Part shown: piece by piece, positions 17,813 to 26,375 of the stretch | Layout of the letters: each line of letters begins with the position of its first letter | Position numbering within the stretch: position 1 is the first letter of the stretch | NCBI RefSeq assembly: GCF_907165045.1 | Contig: NZ_CAJRAU010000001.1 | Location: 1-64,000, forward strand | From: Dyadobacter linearis | Lineage (GTDB): Bacteria; Bacteroidota; Bacteroidia; Cytophagales; Spirosomataceae | Length of the DNA: 64,000 nucleotides | Direction of reading: 5' to 3' | Notes under the pieces: model-generated | The model's input: the letters and a program-made list of their open reading frames with translations, nothing else | The model's database searches: none | What the model was told of the DNA's origin: nothing | Translations under genes and position numbers: made by a program

Positions 17813-20800
17813 ATGCTGCTTCCTAAATCCCGCCTGCTGAGTTCGCTGTTTTTATGTGTTTTTATTTTGATACAAAAAACAGTTGCACAAGCCCCCAATC
17901 CAGGTTTCAAGTTCCAAAAGGGTGATCGTATCATCCTGCTGGGCAACACATTCGCAGACCGGATGCGGCACTATGGCTACTTTGAAACGATCCTCCAAAA
18001 GAGTTTTCCGGGCCAGAACCTGACGCTGCGGAATATGGGTTGGAGTGCGGATGAAGTTGGATTGCAACCACGCCCGCTGAATTTTCCTGGTTTTGGAGAA
18101 AAAACTTCGCGGCTCACGGAAGGACAAAAGGAAGTTACTTTTAAAGGTTTTACGCACGAAGGCGAGCCCATTACAATGCCCGTCGGAATGAATTTCACCG
18201 GATTAAATCAGGATTTGTTCGATCAGAAAGCTGACGTAATTTTTCTTTGTTTCGGGATGAACGAGGCTTTTAAAGGTCCCGCTGGTATTCCGCAGTTTGA
18301 GAAAGATCTGAATGCATTTATCCAGAATTTACAGAACAATAAATACAATGGAAAAGCGGCACCGAAGCTAGTGCTCGTCTCCCCGATCGCGCACGAAAAT
18401 CTAGGAACACATTTCCCCGATCCGGCCGAGCACAACAAAAATCTGCAACTGTATACCCAGTCAATGAAGAAGGCGGCAGCGGCAAAAAACCTGTCTTTCA
18501 TCGACCTCTACACACCTTCACTGGCAAGAATGCAGGCAAAGAATCAGCCGAAGATTACGATTAACGGTATTCACCTGACGAATACAGGTTACCGGCTGGC
18601 TGGGGAATGGATGGCGCAGTCGCTTGGTTTTGGGAAAAGTCTTGATCTCAATTCCGAGAATAGCAAAAAGCTGGCTGCTGTGATCAAAATGAAGGACGAG
18701 CATTTCTTTTACCGCTGGCGGGCTGTAAATGGCGAGTATATCTATGGCCGGAGACGCGAACCTTTCGGTGTGATCGCATTTCCGCCGGAGCTGCGCAAGC
18801 TTAACCAAATGGCCGCGTCACTCGATTCGGTGATCTGGGAATTAGCTAAAAGTAAAGGTTCTGAATCCTACCAAAAAGCTGTGGACATTATCGACCGGCG
18901 CGGCAAACCTGTTGACCCAATTTTGCAGACGGAAATCCCGATGACCGGTCGCCAGGGAGAAGCGGCCAAGGCAGCAGCGCATGCGCATCACGAGAAAACG
19001 TGGCCGGCGACTACTGAAAAATTCAAGTTGCCCGAGGGTTATGAGATCAATCTCTTCGCTTCGGAAAAGGACTTTCCCATTGAAAAGCCGGTAGCAATGA
19101 ACTTTGACGCAAAAGGCCGCCTCTGGGTCGCGACAATGCCGACTTACCCACAGTATTTTCCGGGTATTCCGGTGCATGATAAGATCGTGATCCTGGAAGA
19201 TACCGACGGCGATGGAAAGGCAGACAAGCATACCGTTTTTGCTGATGATCTGTACCTGCCGCTTGGTTTTGAATTCGGCGATGGCGGTGTGTATGTTTCG
19301 CAAGAGCCTGATATTCTGTTTCTTAAAGACACAAATGGCGATGATAAAGCTGATACCAGAGAAATTGTACTGACTGGCTTCGGTTCGGAAGATAGTCACC
19401 ACGCCACGCATGCATTTACGTGGGGGCAGGACGGTGCATTGTATTTTAATGAGGGTACTTTCCTGAATTCGCAGGTGGAAACTCCATATGGGCCGATCAG
19501 GTCTTATGCCGGGTCGACTTACCGGTTTGAGCCGCGGACGCACAAGTTGCAGCACTACATTTCCTATCCTTATTTTAATCCATGGGGAAGTGTATTTGAT
19601 AAATGGGGCACGCATTTGATTGGCGACGCTTCCGACGGATCCAACTACTTTGCCCCGCCGATGACGGGAAAAGTGGACTACCCGGACAAGCACCCGCGCC
19701 TGAATATGTTTACAGAAACGCGCGTGCGGCCGACTGCGGGTATTGAAATCGTTTCAAGCAAAAACTTCCCGGATGAAGTGCAGGGAGACTTTTTGGTAAA
19801 TAATAACATTGGATTTCAGGGTACCAAGCAGCACAAGATCGTGCACGAAGGTTCGGCGATTGTGGGAAAAGAAGCGACGGATCTGCTGCAATCTGCCGAC
19901 CCCAACTACCGACCGATCGACCTGGAATTTGGTCCGGACGGTGCGTTATATATTGTCGACTGGTACAATCCGCTGATTTCTCACGGCGAAAATCCACCCC
20001 GCGACCCGGCCCGCGACAAATCGCACGGGCGAGTTTGGCGGATTAGTTACAAAGGCCGGCCGCTGTCAAAAGTGACGGATATTTCTAAACAAAATATTAC
20101 TCAATTACTCGAAAACCTGAAAGCGGAGGAAGACAGGTTCCGTTACCGGACGAGGCTGGAAATCCGCGAACGGCCTGCGTCAGAGGTATTGCCGGCTCTC
20201 AAAAAGTGGCAGCAAGGTCTTGATAAAAATGATCCGAACTACGAATTGTACCTGGCGGAAGCATTGTGGCTCTACCAAGATTTTGACACAATAGAGGAAA
20301 ATTTACTTAAAACGCTGCTTGCTGCCAAAGACCCGAAAGCACGCACCGCCGCAACGAAAGTGCTGCGGTTCTGGCACGAGCGGATTCCTGCTTCGCTTGA
20401 ATTATTAAGGAAAAGCGCAAATGATGAATCGCCGAGAGTGCGGCTGGAAGCTACGGTTGCATTGAGCTTTTTCGAATATGAAAAAGGCGTAGAAGCCGCT
20501 ATGGATGTTTTGAAATACCCAACCGATTACTACCTCGAATATGCTGTTTCGGAAACATTCAGGCACTTGAAACCGATCTGGCTGGCGGGAATGAAAGCGG
20601 GCAAAAACTATCCGGAATATGCGACACGCTACTTGCTGGGACAGGTTAGCAGTCGGGAAATGGCGGAATTGCCAAAAAGCAAACTGATACTGGAAACCGT
20701 GCTGACACGCCCGGATATAGCCGAAGGAAACAAACTTACCGCTCTAAACGAATTGGCGGCAATGCAAAAAAAGGGTAAAACCGATGTTTTACTAACTTCC

Positions 20801-21739
20801 CTGCGGGACCTTAGCAAAACCCAAAACGCCAATACCGCGTCGCAACTCGCACTGACCCGCTTACTACTCATTTCCGAACCTTCGGAGCTCAAAAAGCACG
20901 CGGGAGATTTAGAGCAAATGCAATCGGATCCGGATAGTGTGATCAGGTCGATCGGTTACGCAGCGGCGCTGACTTCGGGCGATATTACGCCGGAAACTGA
21001 TATTGAACCTTCCAAAACATCAGACTATCTCGCGGGAATCAGTCTTGTTGCGGATAAAAACAAGCAGACCGATTTTTACCAAAAAGTAAAAACACTCGCG
21101 CCGCAGTCTCCTGAAAAAGCGTACGCGCTACTAATGGATATGACCATTTCGGATGAATCGAAAACCCAGTCGGCGAAAGCGCTGGTTGCTTCACTCGCTA
21201 CGTTGCCCGAATCCGTGCGTGACTCGGAAGCATTTGGCAAAGCGGTTGTTTTGATGAAAACCAAAGTCGGAAGTCTGCCTGAGGGAAGCCGGAAAGAGGT
21301 AATGCAAAGTCTGGAAGAACTGGGAACGATCGAGATCAGCCTCACCGCGATCGAAGCAAAAATGGCTTTTGACAAACAAAAATTGACTATCCCGGCCGGC
21401 AGAAAAGTGTCACTGGTATTCAATAATCCCGATTTGATGCCGCACAATGTGGTTATCGTGAAGCCAGGGACAGACGAAAAAGTAGGTGAAGCAGCCGACG
21501 CAATGGCCGCGCTGAAAGATGGATTTGAGAAGAATTTCATTCCGGATACAAAAGATGTACTTTTCGCGACGCCGCTGGTCAACTCGGGGAAAAGCTTCCG
21601 GATGGAATTCAAAGCGCCGACCGAGCCGGGCAGCTATCCATTCATCTGCTCATTTCCGGGACATTGGCGTGTAATGCGAGGTATTCTTGAAGTTACCGGT
21701 GCGAATGCGGCTGCAAAGTCTTCACCGAAAGGAAAGTAG
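17813..21739 (+). CDS. SGNH + PVC dehydrogenase + HEAT + cupredoxin fusion
   Basis: The 1308-residue protein has a signal peptide (~1-25). An SGNH-like domain (~30-285) follows with LLGNTFADRM where the nucleophile Ser should be, and NGIHLTNTGY where DxxH is expected, so it is probably catalytically degenerate. A PVC-type propeller spans ~400-760 (EGYEINLFASEKDF, DTDGDGKADK, VDWYNPLISHG), and HEAT-like repeats ~770-1160. A cupredoxin domain lies at ~1185-1295, with likely copper ligands His1211 (MPHN), Cys1279, His1284 and Met1288 (FICSFPGHWRVM). Its paralogue at 11495 ends in cytochrome c instead. It is divergent from the MFS/SGNH/PVC operon across 190 bp and ends in a strong bidirectional terminator. 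Confidence 0.85.
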   Translation: MLLPKSRLLSSLFLCVFILIQKTVAQAPNPGFKFQKGDRIILLGNTFADRMRHYGYFETILQKSFPGQNLTLRNMGWSADEVGLQPRPLNFPGFGEKTSRLTEGQKEVTFKGFTHEGEPITMPVGMNFTGLNQDLFDQKADVIFLCFGMNEAFKGPAGIPQFEKDLNAFIQNLQNNKYNGKAAPKLVLVSPIAHENLGTHFPDPAEHNKNLQLYTQSMKKAAAAKNLSFIDLYTPSLARMQAKNQPKITINGIHLTNTGYRLAGEWMAQSLGFGKSLDLNSENSKKLAAVIKMKDEHFFYRWRAVNGEYIYGRRREPFGVIAFPPELRKLNQMAASLDSVIWELAKSKGSESYQKAVDIIDRRGKPVDPILQTEIPMTGRQGEAAKAAAHAHHEKTWPATTEKFKLPEGYEINLFASEKDFPIEKPVAMNFDAKGRLWVATMPTYPQYFPGIPVHDKIVILEDTDGDGKADKHTVFADDLYLPLGFEFGDGGVYVSQEPDILFLKDTNGDDKADTREIVLTGFGSEDSHHATHAFTWGQDGALYFNEGTFLNSQVETPYGPIRSYAGSTYRFEPRTHKLQHYISYPYFNPWGSVFDKWGTHLIGDASDGSNYFAPPMTGKVDYPDKHPRLNMFTETRVRPTAGIEIVSSKNFPDEVQGDFLVNNNIGFQGTKQHKIVHEGSAIVGKEATDLLQSADPNYRPIDLEFGPDGALYIVDWYNPLISHGENPPRDPARDKSHGRVWRISYKGRPLSKVTDISKQNITQLLENLKAEEDRFRYRTRLEIRERPASEVLPALKKWQQGLDKNDPNYELYLAEALWLYQDFDTIEENLLKTLLAAKDPKARTAATKVLRFWHERIPASLELLRKSANDESPRVRLEATVALSFFEYEKGVEAAMDVLKYPTDYYLEYAVSETFRHLKPIWLAGMKAGKNYPEYATRYLLGQVSSREMAELPKSKLILETVLTRPDIAEGNKLTALNELAAMQKKGKTDVLLTSLRDLSKTQNANTASQLALTRLLLISEPSELKKHAGDLEQMQSDPDSVIRSIGYAAALTSGDITPETDIEPSKTSDYLAGISLVADKNKQTDFYQKVKTLAPQSPEKAYALLMDMTISDESKTQSAKALVASLATLPESVRDSEAFGKAVVLMKTKVGSLPEGSRKEVMQSLEELGTIEISLTAIEAKMAFDKQKLTIPAGRKVSLVFNNPDLMPHNVVIVKPGTDEKVGEAADAMAALKDGFEKNFIPDTKDVLFATPLVNSGKSFRMEFKAPTEPGSYPFICSFPGHWRVMRGILEVTGANAAAKSSPKGK

Positions 21740-21753
21740 CATTCTATTTGACA

Positions 21754-21791
21754 AAAAATCCCTGCGTATAATAATGTACGCAGGGATTTTT
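21754..21791. terminator. Bidirectional terminator between convergent genes
   Basis: A perfect 15-bp inverted repeat lies at 21754-21768 and 21777-21791 (core ATCCCTGCGTA). It has an A-run on its left and a T-run on its right, so it serves the rightward fusion gene and the leftward gene at 21812. Confidence 0.85.
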
Positions 21792-21811
21792 AATAGGTAA
21801 GTTTATTTGCA

Positions 21812-22291
21812 TTAGAAGCTTGCCAGAGAATTGACCAGTTTTTGGAATTTCGGTTTATCGCTGATTCCTCTTGCGACTACCGCAGCAGCCAGTCCGCCGA
21901 TCAGGTACCACGTTACTGTGAGTATTTGGGTTTGAACCGATTTGTTGACAGGTTCGTCATTCAGGCCGAGCGGTTTTGTGAGCGTAAGTGCCCCTACACC
22001 TGCCGCGAGCCCGAAACCTGCGCCTCGCCATAAAATGTTTTCTTCTTTTCCGCTCCCTACCATGCTATAAAACGCTGCATTGCTGAGCAGGTCCGTTGCC
22101 AGTGTAATGCCGAAGAGCGTTTTACCGGTTGGCGGGTCTATATTAATACTTTTGAGTGATTTGGAAATAGCCTCTTCTCCCACTCTATCGACTCTGGGAG
22201 CTTTTGCGTAAAATTTCTTGGCTCCTTCGTGCAGGAGGTTCAGCACAATCGCACCTGCTAATCCTGCTGCCATATTTTTCGTTGCATTCAT
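21812..22291 (-). CDS. Hypothetical small membrane protein
   Basis: I do not recognise the family. The 159-residue protein has an N-terminal glycine/alanine helix (NMAAGLAGAIVLNLLHEG). A soluble linker is rich in charged residues (RVDRVGEEAISKSL), and two or three further hydrophobic segments follow (GAGFGLAAGVGALTL and TWYLIGGLAAAVVARG). Together they suggest an inner-membrane protein. It is alone between two terminators, so it is transcribed as a single gene. Confidence 0.7.
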   Translation of the reverse strand: MNATKNMAAGLAGAIVLNLLHEGAKKFYAKAPRVDRVGEEAISKSLKSINIDPPTGKTLFGITLATDLLSNAAFYSMVGSGKEENILWRGAGFGLAAGVGALTLTKPLGLNDEPVNKSVQTQILTVTWYLIGGLAAAVVARGISDKPKFQKLVNSLASF

Positions 22292-22363
22292 AACTTCGGA
22301 GTTTTAATGTTTTTCCAGGGTTATGGTAAATATTATGCCAAGCAGCAATTTCTACATAAAAGC

Positions 22364-22403
22364 AAAAGCGACAGCCAGTTGTTGAACCGGCTGCCGCTTT
22401 TTT
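22364..22403 (-). terminator. Terminator after the Gfo/Idh/MocA gene
   Basis: AAAAGCGACAGCC (22364-22376) pairs with GGCTGCCGCTTTT (22389-22401) with one mismatch, and the flanks are A and T runs. It lies 15 bp beyond the leftward stop codon at 22418. Confidence 0.75.
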
Positions 22404-22417
22404 ATATTGAAATTATC

Positions 22418-23896
22418 TTAAACGCCCAGCGTCCAACCTTCGCGGTAGTTCCGTTTTACATACTGGTTCACCTCGTCGAAGTTGGTTACTTTCATGTTTT
22501 GAGCGTCCCAAAGCATCTTCATGTTGCTTCCAGGATAGGTAAAGCCTTTTCCATCTTCACGTGCTTTTGGCATATCAGCTCCGCGGATCGCCAGGTTAGC
22601 GCCAAGGATCGCTTCCGTCAACGGACCAGCGAGTTCGAACGGCGAGCTCAGTTCCATTTTACCGAAACCGGCAATGCAACCTTCTACCCACTGCGCATAG
22701 TGACCGTCTGCGCTTCCAGGCACACGGGCGAATTTCTGTTTCACCTTCACTTCCTCCATCCGGCTCAGCGGCAAAAGGCGCGGGTTGGCCGCATATTCGC
22801 TCGCCATCATTTTTCCTTTTGAACCGACAAACAAAATACCGCTGTTACCGTCTCCAAACAATTCGTTCGGGCCTAGTTCTTCCGGCCTTTCAGGTTTGAT
22901 ACCGCCGTCCATCCAGTGCATCGTAACCGGACCTTTTGTTCTCGGTGTTTTCGGGAAAGTCAAAGTTGCGTGGCTCGATGGCGGACAGCTGTCGGGGAAA
23001 ATACCTCTTTTACCAAAACCGGTAAAAACACTTCCCACACTCGCCTGCATATCTGTGGCGTATTTCAATCCAAGTACCCGGAAAGGCGCTTCCATCAAAT
23101 GGCAGCCGAGGTCACCCAGCGCCCCGGTACCATAATCCCACCAGCCGCGCCAGCTACCCGGGATCAGGCCTTCAACATAATCTTTTTGAGGCGCGGTACC
23201 AAGCCACAGATCCCAGTTCAGTTCTTTCGGAACAGCCGGCTTGTCGGTCGGCCAGGGAATACCTTGCGGCCAGATCGGACGATTTGTCCAGATGTAAACC
23301 TTGTCCACGTCACCGATTACACCAGCATCGTACCATTCGTGCAGTTGACGAACGCCGTCTCCCGAAGAACCTTGGTTTCCCATCTGCGTCACAACTTTGT
23401 ATTTCGCAGCAGCCTCGGTCAACTTTCTTGCTTCCCAGATATCGTGCGTCATCGGTTTTTGCACATACACGTGCTTACCAAGCTGCATAGCCGCCATAGC
23501 TACCACCGCGTGCGTGTGATCTGGTGTCGAAACAGAAACCGCGTCGAAATTTTTGGCTTCTTTTTCAAACATTTCCCGCCAATCCTTGTAGTATTTCGCT
23601 TTCGGATAAGTCTTCACCGTTTCTTCTGCCCGCCGATCATCCACATCGCACAAGTACCCGATATTGGCCTTACCGCTTTTGAAAAAACTAGCAATATCAG
23701 ACCTTCCTTTTCCACCCACACCTACTCCGGCCACGGTAAGCATATCACTCGGAGCACGGTAACCTTTGCCCAGTACGTGGCGCGGCACGATCATAAATCC
23801 GGCCGCAGTGGCTGCCGAAGCTTTGATAAAGTCCCTTCTGGTCGAAGCAGCCTTATCTTTTTGTGTATTCGATTGGTCCATATTTTTTAGTGACAA
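22418..23896 (-). CDS. Gfo/Idh/MocA oxidoreductase, Tat-exported
   Basis: The 492-residue protein starts with a twin-arginine signal (TRRDFIKASAATAAGFMIV), so it is folded with its NAD(P) cofactor before export. The Rossmann domain has VAGVGVGGKGRSDIASF, VDDRRAEETVKTYP and VSVSTPDHTHA. The family KP motif appears in VQKPMTHDIWEA, and the C-terminal catalytic region carries DLGCHLMEAPF. Such periplasmic Gfo/Idh/MocA proteins oxidise sugars or open glycosidic bonds by redox. Start at 23896 or 23881 (MDQSN) is open. It fits the sugar-oxidation genes to the left and is divergent from the macro-domain gene. Confidence 0.88.
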   Translation of the reverse strand: MSLKNMDQSNTQKDKAASTRRDFIKASAATAAGFMIVPRHVLGKGYRAPSDMLTVAGVGVGGKGRSDIASFFKSGKANIGYLCDVDDRRAEETVKTYPKAKYYKDWREMFEKEAKNFDAVSVSTPDHTHAVVAMAAMQLGKHVYVQKPMTHDIWEARKLTEAAAKYKVVTQMGNQGSSGDGVRQLHEWYDAGVIGDVDKVYIWTNRPIWPQGIPWPTDKPAVPKELNWDLWLGTAPQKDYVEGLIPGSWRGWWDYGTGALGDLGCHLMEAPFRVLGLKYATDMQASVGSVFTGFGKRGIFPDSCPPSSHATLTFPKTPRTKGPVTMHWMDGGIKPERPEELGPNELFGDGNSGILFVGSKGKMMASEYAANPRLLPLSRMEEVKVKQKFARVPGSADGHYAQWVEGCIAGFGKMELSSPFELAGPLTEAILGANLAIRGADMPKAREDGKGFTYPGSNMKMLWDAQNMKVTNFDEVNQYVKRNYREGWTLGV

Positions 23897-24027
23897 TTTG
23901 ATTCTTGTTAGTAAAAGGCGGAACTGCCTTTATTTAATGTAGTAAATGGAGTTATTCCGAAGAAAAGTCCACTTTCGGAGCTGAAAGTCCTGACAATAAC
24001 AATACTGACATTCCAAAAAATGAGGCT

Positions 24028-24540
24028 ATGATCGAATTACAACGAGGCGATATTACCAAAATGGAAGTTGACGCGATCGTCAATGCCGCCAACTCTTCCC
24101 TGCTCGGCGGCGGCGGAGTCGACGGCGCGATCCACCGGGCAGGAGGAAAAGCGATCCTCGACGAATGCATGGCGATCAGGAACCGGCAAGGCGGCTGCCC
24201 TACCGGCGAAGCGGTGATCACTACCGGTGGCAACCTGCCCGCCCGCTACGTAATCCACACAGTAGGACCAGTCTGGAACGGGGGAAACAAAAATGAAGAA
24301 TCACTTTTAGCTTCCGCCTATCAAAACAGCCTGAAACTAGCTACGGCAAATCAGATCAAAACCATCGCATTCCCAAACATTAGCACCGGCATCTACCATT
24401 TTCCAAAACAAAAAGCCGCCGAAATAGCCGTCAAAACGGTCAAAGATTTTCTTGCAGCATCGGATGTGGTTGAGAAGGTAATTTTTGTTTGTTATGATGA
24501 GGAGAATTTCAAGATTTATGAACGGGTGATTGGGGGGTAG
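24028..24540 (+). CDS. Macro-domain O-acetyl-ADP-ribose deacetylase-like protein
   Basis: The 170-residue protein has all macro-domain landmarks: [47 protein letters not shown] and the distal loop [12 protein letters not shown]. Members of this YmdB-like class remove ADP-ribose or acetyl from O-acetyl-ADP-ribose or reverse protein mono-ADP-ribosylation. The length is standard for the class. It directly borders the polymorphic-toxin locus, one module of which may be an ADP-ribosyltransferase, so a link is possible but unproven. No terminator is evident after it. Confidence 0.9.
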   Translation: MIELQRGDITKMEVDAIVNAANSSLLGGGGVDGAIHRAGGKAILDECMAIRNRQGGCPTGEAVITTGGNLPARYVIHTVGPVWNGGNKNEESLLASAYQNSLKLATANQIKTIAFPNISTGIYHFPKQKAAEIAVKTVKDFLAASDVVEKVIFVCYDEENFKIYERVIGG

Positions 24541-24999
24541 ATGACGGCTAGCTATTAAAAATTCTGGCGTACTTTGATCGGCTATTTGTGTAATTAAGAA
24601 TTGGATTACCGGGAAACAAATCGTGTGACCACTTTTAATCTTTCCAACAACCTTCCCCAACCAACTCGTCCTGATCAACTTCACGGCCTATCAGAGCCGT
24701 CAGATCGAATTCCAATGTATACTCTGTGATCGTCAACGCCATTTTGGCGCCAGTAATCGTATTTTTCTTTACGTCAAAAACTTGACCCGTCGCATTGTTT
24801 CTATAATAATGTGTTTCAACTTTTGCTCCATTTTTATTCTAAAATTGTTATTTCATTTAAATATAAATCGTTGCTTGATTAAGTTCTATCCTCGAAATAC
24901 AGTTCTCACTACTCCTTTTGCCACATTTGTCCCAATGAATAAATACCTCCCCAAGCATCAGCGCCGCTGGCATAAATGAAGTTATTACGGACTACAATT
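24541..24999 (-). other. Degraded toxin/immunity remnants at the array edge
   Basis: No intact gene is present in this stretch. Reading leftward, a fragment at about 24880-24970 gives GADAWGGIYSLGQMWQKE before stops. A toxin-tip fragment lies at 24635-24838. DNA at 24641-24690 resembles the shared module of the RHS tails in another frame. A 12-base piece identical to the IS-end core (TGGCGTACTTTG) lies at 24565-24576. It reads as the oldest, most decayed part of the orphan-tail array. Confidence 0.55.
24635..24838 (-). pseudogene. Fragment of a polymorphic-toxin tip
   Basis: This is an open frame of 67 codons without a start, bounded by stops at 24839 and 24635. It contains KVETHYYRNNATGQVFDVK, a pattern common at the extreme C-terminus of RHS toxins in Bacteroidota, followed by ITGAKMALTITEYTLEF. 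Its last ~50 bases coincide with the module-like DNA at 24641-24690, so two cassettes were joined here by recombination or deletion. No start, no complete domain and no immunity gene are visible. Confidence 0.5.
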
Positions 25000-25286
25000 T
25001 TAAAATACTTCAATTACCTTTCCCTCACCCAGTGGTTCTTTACTTTCATAAAATTTGAATGATAACCCCACTACGAAATCCCCCCCAAGTATTTTGTATT
25101 AAGAAAATAAATCTCTACAACTGCTTCATTTCCAGGCAATAGGAATTCTTGATCTAATAACCGGATCTGACCTGATGTCTTCATACCTTCAAGAAATTGA
25201 AATAGAGGTCTATAACCAGTAATGAATGGTGTCTTTCTTTTGTTTTTACCCTTATACAATTTTATTTTGGCTTTAATTATTTTCAT
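25000..25286 (-). pseudogene. EF-Tu domain III-like immunity gene, frameshifted at G7
   Basis: The first frame (from 25286) matches EF-Tu domain III: KIIKAKIKLYKG, then KTPFITGYRPLFQF (EF-Tu has TPFFKGYRPQFYF), TSGQIRLL and LLPGN. It stops early just after a run of seven G (plus strand C 25080-25086). With G8 or G5 the frame continues as DFVVGLSFKFYE then LGEGKVIEV, again collinear with the EF-Tu end (GLRFAIREGG...VGAGVV), and stops at 25000-25002. It is a free-standing domain III of about 95 codons, 40 bp after an orphan toxin tail, in the position of an immunity gene. Either a frameshift, a slippage switch or a sequencing error is possible. Confidence 0.75.
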
Positions 25287-25326
25287 GATTACCGGATTAA
25301 TGGGCTATAATTTATCGGAGTTCCTT

Positions 25327-25886
25327 TTAGCAAATGCAATGATTTGACGGAATTGAAATGGCATTCATACCATCTGCCCCAAAGGTTATAGAATTTTTGA
25401 GTACCCTATTGGGAACCCTGGCTCTAATGATAGTATTTGGAATACCATCTAAACCAAAGTTATACTTACCAAATTGAGTGGCCTCTTGAATTGTTGGAGC
25501 AAATAGTTTACCTGATTCATACCCTCCTGCCTTCATTCTAAAACCATTCTGTACTATGTCATCTGCTTCGGCTTGCGAAACGGCCCTATAAATTGTGGCC
25601 TCCTTCGGCCCAACCCTCCCCAACCACTGCGCCCAAACCAACTCAACAAGCGGCTTAAATAACCATTCGAATGGCTTCGCAATCGGAATGATTGTGAAGT
25701 CAATCGTATGATCACTCTCAATCCCATCAACAACCGGCAGCTACTGCCGCGGCTCCCAGCCGGTCGCCTTCATTCGCGCCAGCAGGCCAGAAGGCTTGTC
25801 CGTCTCCGCACGTTTCTTCTCCCTATCCTCCTGCTCGCGCTGCTCCTGGCGGAACATTTCTTCGTCGGTCTTGCCTTCGAAGTGCC
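25327..25886 (-). pseudogene. Orphan RHS tail C with ADP-ribosyltransferase-like tip, amber codon
   Basis: The shared module begins at 25886 (HFEGKTDEEMFRQEQ) and runs in frame to a TAG at 25741-25743, where the sister copies have CAG (the second Q of GQQLPVVDG). The frame reopens and ends at 25327. The tip beyond residue WAQWLGRVG reads ATIYRAVSQAEADDIVQNGF, then SGKLFAPTIQEATQFG. The YRAVS opening with a later FAPT...A..F is reminiscent of ADP-ribosyltransferase-type toxins; this is tentative. No own RHS core or signal is present, so it can only be used by recombination onto the main gene. The EF-Tu-like immunity gene follows. Confidence 0.6.
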
Positions 25887-25938
25887 TTTGCGTCCTATGT
25901 TTATTGATTAGAAATAATCCCGTTGTCTAACAATAGTC

Positions 25939-26367
25939 TTAACTGATGCCACCAATGACAGGATAATTACTTAAAGTGTTCTGTATATCCTTCAATAGTT
26001 CATCAATAGAAGCATTATCAGTTAGCATAATGAAGCTCAAACTGATGCCCCCAGGTTCTGTTTTTGCAAGCACATCCCATTTGATATTACCTGTAGCTTC
26101 AAGTTGACCTTTTAAGTATAGCCCTTCCTCCATTGTTTGAAATTCAACCTCCCCTATCAAACTGGTAATCAAATTTTTTATGCCTTCGCTAAACTTGAGA
26201 AAGTCGTCAGCTCGAAGATTTGTGCTATAAAAACAGTTAAGTCCGGACGTTTTTATTGTAATTTCTGACCTAAGCCAATTACCATCCCAATAATCTAGAC
26301 TATTTGGATAGCTTCTTCGAAGTATATCAACTTGCAATAATGCTTCTGCTGATTGTAATCTCATCAT
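25939..26367 (-). CDS. WapI-like immunity protein of orphan tail B
   Basis: The 142-residue protein has no signal. The pattern RRSYPNSLDYWDGNWLRSEI with an internal FLKFSEGIKNLITSL and EFQTMEEGLYLKGQLEA matches the WapI-type immunity family, small cytosolic proteins that neutralise a paired C-terminal toxin. It begins 8 bp after the stop of the orphan toxin tail at 26376-26927, the usual toxin-then-immunity order. It appears intact and may protect against kin toxins even if the local toxin module is not expressed. Confidence 0.65.
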   Translation of the reverse strand: MMRLQSAEALLQVDILRRSYPNSLDYWDGNWLRSEITIKTSGLNCFYSTNLRADDFLKFSEGIKNLITSLIGEVEFQTMEEGLYLKGQLEATGNIKWDVLAKTEPGGISLSFIMLTDNASIDELLKDIQNTLSNYPVIGGIS

Positions 26368-26375
26368 ATATATGT

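Noticed and set aside
18842-19693. Leftward 283-residue frame opposite the fusion gene
   Set aside because: Antisense shadow of the propeller domain; no domain pattern, no start context.
22916-23890. Rightward 324-residue frame opposite the Gfo/Idh/MocA gene
   Set aside because: Antisense shadow; composition rich in R, H, F and S with no domain character.
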